Source: Stenogyne calaminthoides (Eukaryota > Streptophyta > Magnoliopsida > Lamiales > Lamiaceae). From it: a stretch of 64,000 nucleotides of DNA. Numbering within the stretch: the stretch's first letter is position 1; each line of letters opens with the position of its first letter. Under the pieces are notes generated by a model. It was not told where the DNA came from. It did not search any database and saw nothing but the letters and a program-made list of their open reading frames with translations. Below are positions 34,780 to 45,828 of this stretch, piece by piece. Location: positions 3,682,406 to 3,746,405 of the forward strand of contig JBBCBC010000027.1 of NCBI GenBank assembly GCA_037126765.1, given 5' to 3'. The position numbers and the translations under genes were made by a program.

Positions 34780-36634
34780 TGTTGGGGAATGATTCGCACA
34801 GATCTATTCGGGGTGAATATTTAAATACAAATTTAATTCATTAATTATTACTAGCATGAATTAATCCTATATCAATTCAAATAATAATTACAACAACATA
34901 TCATGCATATAAAAAGCCACGTGAAACCTACGACGCGGAATCTACGGGTTTACGTGAACGTACCTCTCCTGGATGGCAATGGCTTTGGTCGGACGGACTA
35001 ACCAAAAGGACTTCCCAAGTATTCCCTTAGCCCTTGCTCGACAATCCGGTGGAAGGATACTACGAACAATTAACAAAAGGAAAAAATAAACTTTGTTGCA
35101 CCAACATGTGAATTTGCTAATATTTCCAAAGACATGGAATTGTACTTGGGAATGAACTAATCATCCCCTATTTATAGGAGAGGAGGGCACGAAATTTATG
35201 TGATATTTCAATGTGGGATAAGACTTTTCTTGGTCTCCAAGAAATCTTGAATATATCCCATATATTCTCTTTCCCATAATTAAAATATTCCAAAAAAATC
35301 CACCTCTCTATTATGGAGAATTTTTCGAAAATAACTAAGCAAGAATCCAAGATTTGGATCTTCTTGAATTTATGAGATATTCTTGTATTTCAAGAAATAC
35401 ATATCTTCCATAATATCTTTTCAAGAAAATCAAGAAAATCTTTCTTGCCCAAATTTCCAAAAATTTCGAAATCTCTTAATGAATAACCAAGTGGGAGATT
35501 TCTTGAATTTAATGAGATAATCTTGTATTCCAAGAATACATATCTTCATTCCATAACAAAATTCAAAGAAAATCTTTCTCCCTTTTTATTCATAATTTTC
35601 AAAAATAATGGGGAAATATAAGCAACAATATTTATTTTATTTTAATCACCTTTTCGTTATTGGACTATATGTTGGGCTACTCGGGGGCCTTTAGGAGAAT
35701 TAAGATTGGACCTTCTAATGGATCTTGAATATCTAATATTGAGCCACAATATAATTCAAGCCCATAAATATTAATTAATCCCACTACATAATTAATATTG
35801 CACTATCCATCTTAACCCATATTACAAATAATATGGCTCCTCGTCATTATTTCCCGTGTTTAAGATTATCTAGCCCATTAATTAATTCAAGCCACTTTGA
35901 AATAGCTTTCCATTAATTAATATCTTTTGTCCTTGGTCAAGGAACGGTTCAACATTATTATCCATCACCGGAAACAAATTCCACTTGCAAGATTTAGTAT
36001 GATAAAGCTTATGAACCTCTCCAAGGGGCAAATCAAGCAAAGCGTTTCTTGCACCACGATTCTTCGTATTAAATCTTAGCAATCACATGTGACCAATAAT
36101 ATTGCCCAAGATAAAATACGTATTGAATTTCTCTCGATTAAGCTACCCATGATAAGTCAAAGCAATAGTCACCGATCCCACGTGATCCTATTTAAGGACG
36201 AAGGTTAAGAAACAACGATCCACTGAGGTCTAATTCTTCCTTGTTCAGGCTCAAGAATTTATCCTCCTCAGTAGGTCCTATTCAAATAAGATCGATCATG
36301 CACTAGTGTAATCTCTTGGTCAAGACAAACCAATCTCGAGCCTTACACCTCAACCTTTCGCGATGGTTGTTCATTTCCATCTAGGTCGGAATGAATAGGC
36401 GTACTTATAGTTACAAAGGGATTTGTTAATTTAATCTTACGTGATCGGGTATCACTAAATTAACTCTGATGTAACACGTATGAATTATTGAATGTTTATG
36501 CAAAGAAATATATATAACATTCAATCATATTTAAAGCATCGATGATAAACAATTTATTTCAAGAAATAAGTCTCGAAATTCAGTTTTCGATTATACAAAG
36601 TAAAAAGCATACTTTTCAAAGATAATCCCCAACA
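34780..36634 (-). repeat. 5' LTR of the nested Copia
   Basis: 1,855 bp, the partner of 27525-29385. Just inside it the minus strand reads a sequence with 'TATCGAGCC', which resembles an eroded initiator-Met tRNA primer site, but the match is weak. Confidence 0.85.
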
Positions 36635-37589
36635 GAGGGACAAAAGTTTATCTTTCTTTCTTGCTTGAGCATATTCTACGAAAAGAAAGAAGGGTAGACG
36701 AGATGATGTGCCACATCCTTGTCAACATCAATTCTCAAGGACAAGGTGAGGCCAACAGGGTCTACTCAAGACAAGGTTTAAATTCAAAACCCTAGTCGAT
36801 AACAATAGTTGTGTAATAGATAGTCTTAACTTCATATGAAGGATGTAATAGAATACAAAGTGTTGCAAAAAAAAAAGAAAGATATATGTACTTTTGTTCG
36901 CTAAGATTTTCTAGTTCAAGCCCATTTGAGCCCGAGTCCAAGTCTATGTTCACCTGATGAACGAGTTCGTACTCTGATTCCCACAGCAAAAAGTGAGTAA
37001 TGGGTATGCAGTCGCAAAAGACGACTCGTACTTACAGATACCCGTAGCAAAAGCGGGTGATGAGTCGGGTCGCAGACTAAATAAGACGGCCTAAGATGAA
37101 GTGATCGCACCTAAATAAGACGATCGCGCGAAAGGGGGGGTTCATAAAGTAACCCATCCGGTCGCACTCTAAATAAGACGATCAACCGATTGCAAACGAC
37201 AATAAGACAATCAAAACCGAAAAAAAAAATCGAGCGGGCATAGGCAAAACCCAATGTTGAATTCATTCAAAGAAAAGGGCAAAACCGAAAGCAACAAAGC
37301 GAACACAAAGCAACCAAGCAAACATCAAGCAACACAAGTATCAATTTTCATCCTCGACAATTATCAAACAATCAGGTTAGAAGAGTTGGTTCAATATGTA
37401 ACCCATCCATTCAGTTGTAAATATGTTCGAACAAAAGACAAGAAGTCAGCAAAAAATACAAGTATTAAAGACATTGTTCGAACAGAAAGTGAAGAAGACA
37501 AAAAATTACACAACATATGTTCGACAAAACAAAAATAACATCAAGGAGCAAATTCATAATTGGGGGTAGACGGAGAGAGATGTCGAATA

Positions 37590-40586
37590 AATTGTGCTCA
37601 AATTTCAAAGAACAACTCCTTCAAGATGGTCGGGTACCAAATGCTTCGCCGAAGGTACACCTGCTTTCGATCACAGAGGTCCCTTTTGCTCGGCCTCGCG
37701 ACTTTTGATCGGTCCCGACTTCGGTCTGAAGATTTTGGCCAGCAACCTCAGCGGTATTCATGTCTGAGCCCTCTTCCTCATCCGAAACCGGATCATCAAC
37801 TTTGATCCCTTCAGAAGAACGGAGAAATCACACACATCATTTAAATCGACATTGGAAGGTTCTTGTCCCAGGTGGGTTGTCGTCGTCACGCTGAAAATTG
37901 GCTACAAGAGGGCAATTTGTTCGGGCTTTGGAGGCATGGCGTATGTAACCCGAATAACATCGGGCGAAGGCACAAATGTACGAGAAGTTGGACATAGAAT
38001 CTACGTATTTTATCATCGTGTAGCTTTTGAATTTTTGAGACCCAAACGAGTGTTGGTCTCCTCGGTAATGATGAGTTGTTGGTCGATCGTATCCTCTCAT
38101 TTTCCATGGCCTCGACACCATTTCGAAAGTCTCACGGCTCAACATTCATATCCTCTTGTGGTCTTCCGTATCTTGCCACCTCCTCCCGAGAGTGAATCAA
38201 TTCCTCCTTTGTCTGGCGAAAGCATCTTCCCCGCAGGCGTGCATCTTCCCCAAATCGGCAAGCATTTTCACGAGCCTTTACTGCATCCTCCCGAAGCAGT
38301 GAGCATCGGCTTGTGCCGAAGAAGATTGTCCTCGAAAGCTAACCTCACTTCATCTCGAGTCTGCTCGATTCATGCCCACCTTCTTCGAAGTTCTGATCAA
38401 AGCCAAGTAGTTGGCATGGAGGTTAGACCGTGAGCATAAGCTTTCAAGAATGACCATAGATTGGCCTCAAGCACCGCACCGGGCGTAAATTTTCCGGAAG
38501 AGTGGGACCCGTAGTGGACTCTTCGAGATCGGTAGTCTATGCCCGAACAGAAGTCTGGCAAGCCTTCTGAACATGCTCAGGAATGCCCGAAACCTTGCGA
38601 AACACTCGTGCGCAGCGTAGTTCTTGATTGGGCATCAAAAGGCGACAACCTTTCCAACCTACATATATATTCGAACAAATGAATATAAAAAGCGGCGAAC
38701 AAAAATAACCAAAAATGTAAGCGGACGAACAAAATGTACCTGCCTACACGAGCCGGATCCCATCCCAAGAATGATCTATCCTCAGGGGATCGGAGCTCAG
38801 GATCTAACGGAGTCCATGATCGGGGTCCGGCAGGAGGTGGAGAAGATGTGCCAACCTCCATTTCAACAATCTGTGAAATTGGACCAACCACGGAGGCGGC
38901 CGCTCTGATCGCCTCGACAAAGAGGGGTCCGTCATCCCGGACGGTATCAGTACTCATCTGAGCCTGTTCGCTCGGCATGTTCGTCCGAGTTTGTTCGCTC
39001 GGCCCCTGCTCGCCGATCTCCACCCTCGGTCTCTTCGGCGACGGAGCTTGTTCGCCAACCCCTTGCTCGGCCGAACGAGTGCTCCTTTGCGCTCGGCTTG
39101 ATTCCCCAGGACCGGAAGCGGATCGGTTAGCCTCGCCTCCCCTCCCTCTGTTATTTGGAGCCTCCCGGCCGGCTGAATCCGAGCAAGCTCCTGTGGCCTT
39201 TTTTCTCCGAAGCCATCTCGGTATGTTCAAGACTCACAAAGAATGGTCACGGCGGGGAAAGCTATAAACAAAATAATTCATGCGAAACGAAGGATAATAA
39301 CGAAAGCGAAATGGCACAAAACATACAAATACAAGAGGCAATCCTTACCAAGGGATTAACAAAGAAACAAGATGATGAGGAGGCACGAACAAACCTCCTT
39401 TCTTTCTCGACGGCAGATTGAGTTCTCACAGACGCTCGAACGAGACTCGTGATCAATTTGCCAAACGCCAATTTCTTTGAAATAGCCGTCGTTTGTCTCC
39501 TTGTCCGTCAAATTAGAATCCCCAAATAAAAGGCGAGTTAAAATCGGTTCAAATCGAAGAATGAAAGACACAAAATCACTTACTTGATGCGCCCCAAGTC
39601 ATTGGGGATGTCTAAACGAGCGTTTGGTTCGCTTCCATAGGCGGGCTTTTCCAATCGCCCCAACGAACCAAAACTTTTCCTTCCAATCACGACGATTTTG
39701 TTCGCACGTCCTCAATAATTTTGCACTTGGCATTAGCTTGCATGAACAACCACCGTGTTCACCCCGGACGGGTCAAGTGCACCAATCGAGCAAGCTCAAA
39801 ATTCGAGGGATAGTATCTTGGCTTCATTTTGCGAACAAAGTCAGGAAACTCATGATCATATGCCACCCGTTTGGCTTAAGCTGCGTAATGGTGATGTTCC
39901 ACTCCACGAGCAAACGGGTGAGCTTCCATTGTGTCTAAATTTACAGCGACACAACCCTCAGGGGGTTGGTCGGCCCATCATCGAAACACGGTGCCCGAAA
40001 AAAGACATCTTTTGGAGTTTCATAAATCCAATGCAAATGAAAGTGAGCCTATCGGCATCAATTATGCTCGCTATCTTGCTTCTTTGGTACTCATTCTCAA
40101 CCCCAATCCTATGAGGTTGCTTCGGGCCCAATCAAAACTATAACGAGTGTTATACTCGTTATACGTTGAACTATGAGGGACACCAACAGTATATCAAGCT
40201 CGAAATTTTGCTCGCCAACTACCCCTATGTTCGATTCTTGTTATATTTACAAACCGCCAAAATTTCCCCCCTCACAACATTGTCGTTCCTATCTACATTA
40301 ACATTGTCAACAGCCCTAGACCCAATTTGAATTTGGGGCAAAAAATTGTCACCTGAATTGTCTGGAGAATCATTACGGACCAAGTCCCTATCCAACTCAT
40401 GTAGGGCTTCGTCAGAATCAGAGGAAAGAACGGCAAACGGTTGCCAAATTTGCCAATGAATTCCTGAACCCGAGACATTCGCCTCTCGCGATTTAAGCGC
40501 CGCCACGGGGATTCTACCGACGGGGGAAGAAGAGGAACTATGGTGGTCCGATTCTAGGGGAACAGAAGAGTTCGAGCAAGAGGCCA
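37590..40586 (-). pseudogene. Antisense extra gene of Gypsy-2
   Basis: The start codon is at 40586-40584 (MASCSNSSVPLESDHHSS). A 101-codon frame follows with 'VLSSDSDEALHELDRDLVR', then pieces of the transposon domain, the Pro/Gly-rich part (38577-39230, 'SQIVEMEVGTSSPPPAGP'), the coiled-coil part (38150-38430) and the acidic tail (37590-37860). The gene is collinear with 6998-9986. A TATA-like TTTATATATACC lies about 150 bp upstream (near 40722-40735). Many frameshifts are present. Confidence 0.6.
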
Positions 40587-40838
40587 TAATCACAATTAGA
40601 AAAAGAATGCAATGGTTACCTGAGTAAAATTCTTCGCCGGAATGATGAAACCCTCGCCGGAAATTTTCAGACACAGAAAAGATTGAAAGACAGAGGAAAA
40701 AAGGGTTTAAGGCGGAGAAACAAGGTATATATAAATGTTGGATTCGATTTCGAAAATCCGGCACAGAATACGAAATGACATCGACTATGGCCCAATAAGA
40801 TTTTAACAGCCGGGCCCCATGTCGAATACAAAGCGACC

Positions 40839-40850
40839 GGTGAGGGGTAT
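40839..40850 (+). promoter_or_regulatory. Polypurine tract of Gypsy-2
   Basis: GGTGAGGGGTAT sits immediately before the 3' LTR, equivalent to the tract at 6730-6746 in Gypsy-1. Confidence 0.65.
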
Positions 40851-42031
40851 TGTTGTGTTCGATATAGTAACTCAGGCTTAATCGAACACGTAAGAGTGAC
40901 ACGTGTATTATTTAAATATTACATGCCCAATGGACAAGTATTCGCCACTCAGGTCAGAAAAAAAGAATCAGATGAGCTAAGTCAAGAAGGCCATGAGCAA
41001 ATCTGAGGACTCAGGCGGCCAAAATACTCAGAAATCCTGAAAGACCTCAGATATCCTGAGGGTCAAGATGTTCAAGACCTCGATATCCCGAGGGTCAAGA
41101 TGTTCGCGCCTCGAGATATCCCGAGGGTCAAGATGTTCAAGACCTCGATATCCCGAGAGGGTCAAGATGTTCGCACCTCCCGGATATCCCGAGGGTCAAG
41201 ATGTTCGCACCACCTCGATATCCCGAGGGTCAAGATATGTTCAAGACCTCGAGATATCCCGAGGGTCAAGATGTTCAAAGACCTCGGTATCCCGAGGGTC
41301 AAGATATTCGCACCTCGGATATCCCGAGGATCGGTATGTCCGCAGACCTCGGGTATCCCGGGCGGTCGAGTGCCCGACACCGGATATCCCAAGACCGAAC
41401 ATCCCGAGGGCTCGATTGTGCTTTCGAGGAGGACAATGATCCAAAGATAAAACGACATGGTTAAAGGGGCGAACAAAGCATCCAACCGAGTAAAAGATTA
41501 ATTTGAACGACCAAAAGAGTGCTTTACAAACAAGTAAGTTCCAAGATCAACCAAGAAGAAGTTGAAAAACGTGGCAAAGATTACGCGAGTTCTTGCATGA
41601 TCCAAAGTCTCCGGCTCATGCTTGCAACCCAAATTTCATGCTTGCTTGGGAGTCTTTATAGAAGGAGAAAAAAGAAGAAGAGAAAGGTTCAGAAAAATCT
41701 CCCAAAAAGTGATACCCACGCTTGAGAGGTAAGGAACAAAAAAAATTCAAGTGATCATTTATCCCTACTAGAAACCCTAGCACCCGGAGGCGAATTCTCC
41801 AAATTATCTTCATCTGTAATGATTCATCTTCATAAGGTGTATCAAATTGTATGCGATGTAAAGCTCGCAATACCACATCCCGGCTTGGTATGCCCCCAGT
41901 GTAGTCGTTTCTAAATTAACCCGGTCAACAAATTCATCTTATTTACAGCTTATCGTACACGTGCATGTTTTGTTTGCGAGTTGTTATCAAATTAGCCACA
42001 TAATACTCTCCGAATAAAACGACTCGCGACA
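40851..42031 (+). repeat. 3' LTR of Gypsy-2
   Basis: 1,181 bp. Its minisatellite at about 41040-41400 uses the same units as the 5' LTR with different spacing. The TATA position is TTTATAGAAGG (about 41655). Confidence 0.88.
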
Positions 42032-42290
42032 AGTTATTTAGAAAAATTAATAAAAATCGAGTTGAGTGTAATTAAATGGAATCTTGATGTGATTTGTCAG
42101 TGACTTCATTTGTGCATGTAGACCTAATTCATTGACATCAAGAGCATCTCTTTTTCATCCCATTTTGAGCTTCAAACAAAAGAGTTACTTTCAAGTACAC
42201 CAAACTTCGTAATATATTTTTAAATGATAAGTTTGTATGCATTCAAATGGAGATGATATCATTTTTTGTCCAGTAACTTCGGACGATTCC

Positions 42291-42628
42291 ATTTTTAGTC
42301 CTGTAATTTTTCACTTTTTCAATTTTAGTCCTAAATGTGTCAATTTCAATTTTTTTTTTGTCGAAAATATTAAAATCTCACCAAAATCTCGTCGGAATAA
42401 GCATATGCGTCTCACGTGACACTTCAAAATTGATCATTTTATTTTTGTTACATGACAGTCCACCTGCGTAGGTCGCCCAAAAATTTAAAAAAAAATCTCA
42501 ATTTTGAAATGTCATGTGAAGTGCACATGTTTATTCCGGCAAAATTTTAAAGTTTCCGACCAAAAAGGACTGAAATTGATACATTAAGGACTAAAATTGA
42601 AAAAGTAAAAAGTTACAGGACTAAAAAT
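42291..42628. mobile_element. Hairpin (foldback) element, best copy
   Basis: The left end ATTTTTAGTCCTGTAA and right end TTACAGGACTAAAAAT are perfect inverted copies. Similarity continues inward ('aattttagtcctaaatgtg' versus its reverse complement) for roughly 65 bp and, less well, to about 150 bp. Family members lie at 1040-1364 and, more distantly, 48237-48561. Confidence 0.75.
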
Positions 42629-42652
42629 CAAGTTGTCCAAACTTATAGGGAA

Positions 42653-42825
42653 ATGTACACTGTGCACTTCTCATAGTGTATTTTAGAATCATACGATTTG
42701 TTTACACTGAACCGTACAACTATTAATATGGAAAAATAATTACACGGTTCAGTGTAAACAAATTGCATTATTCTAAAATGCACTATAAATGCACGGTGTA
42801 ACTGGATGCATATGAGACCCACTCA
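42653..42825. mobile_element. Hairpin MITE, 'gcacggtg' family
   Basis: Inverted arms: 'atagtgtattttagaatcat' at left, and at right a sequence whose complement matches it through 'attctaaaatgcactataaatgcacggtg'. The centre 'acggttcagtgtaaacaaatt' mirrors 'tttgtttacactgaaccgt'. Related copies or fragments are at 255-395, about 42850-43030, 44872-45097, 55200-55650 and 58915-59126. Confidence 0.7.
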
Positions 42826-43107
42826 TTTTTAAAACATACTACAAAATGTTGAATTGAAATATACTCCTATAATTTTATTTACACTGAAAGATTCAATTTA
42901 TTTCCCAAACACAAATTATACATTTCAATAAAAATAAATTGCACACAGAGTGTACTCATAACGCATTTTAGAACCATGCAACTCGTAATACTAAAATATG
43001 CAACTTGTTTATGTTAAAACATGCAATTATGTACAAGAATAGTCTAGATCAATCAAATACCCCCCTCTCTCTCACACTCACTTCTTGATATTCAAAAGGG
43101 ATTAAGC

Positions 43108-43250
43108 TTTTTGTAGTCCTATAAATTTGCATCGTTTTGAAATTGGTCCCGTATATTTTGACTTTTTGATTTTGGTCCTGTAAATTTTTAAAATTTTTGA
43201 AATTGGTCCTTTCACCTGCTATAGCAGATCACCAATCAGGTAACAATCAT
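43108..43250. mobile_element. Single arm of a hairpin element
   Basis: It matches the left arm of 4456-5056 ('ttttgaaattggtccc', 'ttttgattttggtcctgtaa', 'cctgctatagcagatcacc'). No right arm follows, so this is a truncated copy in the upstream flank of SUMO-like gene 2. Confidence 0.5.
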
Positions 43251-43333
43251 CTATTTAATTATTTTATTTTTTATTTTAACTTCTTGATATTCAAAAACTA
43301 CAAAAACAATCTTTCTCTATCTCTCACACACAC

Positions 43334-43340
43334 TATATAA
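43334..43340 (+). promoter_or_regulatory. Probable TATA box of SUMO-like gene 2
   Basis: TATATAA, 79 bp upstream of the start codon and preceded by a CT-rich tract. Assigned by position. Confidence 0.5.
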
Positions 43341-43418
43341 ATTGCTGGTAATTAGAGAAATAGAAAGCGGACCTTTTATTTTATTTTTTTGCATACTCTT
43401 TCTTCTTCAAAATTGAAA

Positions 43419-44373
43419 ATGGCAAGAGGGTGGAACTCTGAGGACTCTGCTTCTACAGAGGTGGATAAAATTGGAATTTGCTTCAAATCCCAGGTTTTTT
43501 TTTTCTCCTTTTCTTTTAATTATATTCAATTTTCTTTCACTGTATGTACGTTGGATTTTGGAGTTATACAAACTAGAAAAATAAATCTGGATTTTTTGTT
43601 AGCCAAGTCACACTATTAATTTCATGGTAACATTAATGTTTGATGAAAGTAATATATAGATCTATATATACACACTTGTTAAAAACACCAGATACTTTAA
43701 TACAAAATTTGTAATTTCTTTTTTGGAACCGAAAGTGAAACATAATGATTTAGTACTTTAATTAAATACGCTGAACTAATATCGTGATTTTATTTTTATT
43801 TTCTAATTTAATGTAAGAGTAATTTTATTTTCCTTGCAACATTTTTTTACAATGTGATAAAAGCATTAATTTTATAATTGTGCAAATACCAGTTCCTTAG
43901 TTTTTAAAAGCAGTAATCCTATAATTGCTACAAATAAATTAATACAAAATCCTTAAATACCATCAGGAAAAAGAGTAATAGAACTATTTATTTTTTCCTC
44001 AAAAAGATCTGTTTTAAAAAGTATTACTTTCCATGCTCAAAGGTATTACTGATTTCCAAATTTGCAGGATGGAGATTCGCACTATTTCAAAGTTGAGGAA
44101 AGCACGAAAATGATGAAGTTGATTCAAGCTGTTTGCATGAAAAAGCGAATTGAATATCAAACAACAAATTTCATCTTTAATGGTAAAAAAACTCCCTTAT
44201 AGGGGAACTGTTGGCGAGGTAAACAAAAAAATTTAAGTACATTTTCTTGTTTACAATTTGAATATTTCAATTTATGAAATATATTTTTTGATTAATGGCT
44301 CCCTTTTTTTTTTCAGGCTAGATTGATGGATCAAGATGAAATTCTAGTAGCGAATAGTCAAATGAGTGGGTGA
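43419..44373 (+). pseudogene. SUMO-like gene 2, paralogue of 2764-3289, with a one-base frameshift
   Basis: Three exons, 43419-43493, 44068-44218 and 44317-44373, lie at the same positions as in gene 1. It starts MARGW and keeps the SUMO signatures 'KIGICFKSQ', 'DGDSHYFKVEEST' and 'KLIQAVCMKKRIEYQTTNFI'. A run of seven A at 44185-44191 is one base too long. Read literally, the frame hits TAG at 44200-44202, giving 69 residues and losing the last third. Without the extra base both later exons would be the same length as in gene 1 (50 and 18 codons), and the protein would end Met-Ser-Gly, again without Gly-Gly. Homopolymer error in the assembly is as likely as true loss. Splice sites are intact. 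Confidence 0.78.
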
Positions 44374-44392
44374 GGAAAAAGAGACAATTATA

Positions 44393-44418
44393 AGTATTAT
44401 TATTATTATTATTATTAT
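44393..44418 (+). repeat. (ATT)n microsatellite after SUMO-like gene 2
   Basis: About eight ATT units start 20 bp after the stop codon, equivalent to the longer run after gene 1. Confidence 0.85.
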
Positions 44419-44540
44419 GGTCATTATTGTTACTACGTTATTATGTTCTTGTTATTAGACTGCAGGGATCTTGATTCCAGACTTTATGTTTGACCTTTTT
44501 TTAATGTAATTGTAGGTTTATTAATTCAGGTTATTTTATA

Positions 44541-44778
44541 CTCCCTCCTCCCCAAAGAAACATGCACGTTTACTGTTTTTCATGTGTTTTTACAAGCGAG
44601 TTTTTTATTAGTATTTGAAATGATAAAATAATTTTTAAATATGCATGCAATAGATGAGAGGTGGATCTATAATACCCCTTTTTAAAAATCGCTTTATCAT
44701 TTGAAATACAAATAAACAAATCGCTCACAAAATCTCGATAATAAATGTGGTGTGCACGTTTTTTCGGGACGGATGTAG
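44541..44778. mobile_element. Stowaway-like MITE
   Basis: CTCCCTCCTCCCC at the left and GGGACGGATGTAG at the right, with TA at 44539-44540 and 44779-44780. The inner arms also pair ('acatgcacgtttact' versus 'gtgtgcacgttttttc' inverted). Confidence 0.75.
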
Positions 44779-44871
44779 TATCAAGGTTTGGTTTGATAGT
44801 TAATTTGTGGCATTAATGGCGTGAGATATTTAGATAGTGTTTGCAAACTCATAAAAATAAAATAATAGTCT

Positions 44872-45097
44872 TGGTCTTACATGCAATCAGTGCACCGTGC
44901 AATCATAGTGCATTTTAGAATTATGTGACTTGTTATATTGAAATATGTAATTTATTTATACTTAATTGTGCAGCTATTAATATGGAAAAATAGTTACACA
45001 GTTCAATATAAATAAATTACATTTTTCAGTATAACAAGTTGCACGATTTTATAATGCACTATAACTGCGCGGTGCATCTGGGTGTACATAAGACCCA
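44872..45097. mobile_element. Hairpin MITE, 'gcacggtg' family
   Basis: Left arm 'cagtgcaccgtgcaatcatag' (21 bp) and right arm 'ctataactgcgcggtgca' are inverted relatives, and pairing continues through 'gacttgttatattgaaatatg'. It is one of several copies in the window. Confidence 0.75.
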
Positions 45098-45599
45098 TTA
45101 CAAATAAAATATTTTACTACAATGCTTGAAAGTAAAAATTAAGTATTCTACCATACATTAATAGAATTTGCTAATAAAATAAAGTCTTTTATTTTTTACC
45201 AAGGCTTGAAAATAAAAATAACTAAGTATTTTACGTTAATAGAATTTGCAAACACGTTAATAAAATTGTGAATTTGCAAACATATATTTAAGAATTTGCA
45301 ACGTGCCTTTAGAGAGAAGGTTTATTTAGTGGCATGAAATTTGAAGGGTTATCAAATCATGTGATAGATTTAAAGAAAATATGTTGGTATTACAAATATC
45401 ACATTGGATTGATATGAAAATTCGACCTAAAATGGAAAATGGCAGTGCAGGCCTTCACTTTTTTGACGAGCCAAAAAAAAAAAACTAAATCAATAATAAT
45501 AAACAGTGGAAATTGAGTTTCCATATAACTTGTTTTCAATGGTAACAAACGGGCTCTTAGTATATGCATTTCTCACACATATCAAGTATCAACCCTGAC

Positions 45600-45790
45600 T
45601 CAAATAACAGGAGAATGCACCCAAATAATGATATGCAAAAATACTTTGCATTGTGTGTTTATAAATAGTTTTTAAAAACTAGCTAGTAAAACACTTAAAA
45701 ATTTAGTTATTTGACTACAAAGTTGATAAATAATCAGAGACATGATACATATGCAGTACAAGTCTACATCTAAAGAGATTAATCATGATG
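45600..45790. repeat. Segment X, copy 3
   Basis: It shares 'ctttgcattgtg', 'ttagttatttgac', 'aaagttgataaa' and 'atacatatgcagtacaagt' with copies 1 and 2. It lies about 1.2 kb after SUMO-like gene 2 and ends just before the stop codon of the CCCH gene, so the tandem array ends here. Confidence 0.6.
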
Positions 45791-45828
45791 ACATTTAATC
45801 ATACAAAAAAATTATAATCTGCAACTAA

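Larger units (their letters stand above)
27525..36634 (-). mobile_element. Nested Copia LTR retrotransposon inside Gypsy-2 (9.1 kb)
   Basis: Two LTRs of about 1.86 kb frame a 5.4-kb interior coding on the minus strand, with integrase before RT as in Copia elements. The flanks read GAGG (27521-27524) and GAGGG (36635-36639), a slightly eroded 5-bp duplication. The uninterrupted target can be read in Gypsy-1 near 10985-11000, which proves insertion after Gypsy-2 was in place. Confidence 0.88.
19389..42031 (+). mobile_element. Gypsy-2: LTR retrotransposon, same family as Gypsy-1, split by a Copia insertion (22.6 kb)
   Basis: Flanked by AGTTA (19384-19388 and 42032-42036). It has the same ends, gene order, antisense gene and LTRs as Gypsy-1 but in the opposite orientation. 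After removing the nested Copia (27525-36634) the element is about 13.5 kb, close to the 13.6 kb of Gypsy-1. Its reading frames are far more broken, mostly by 1-5-bp indels. Confidence 0.9.
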
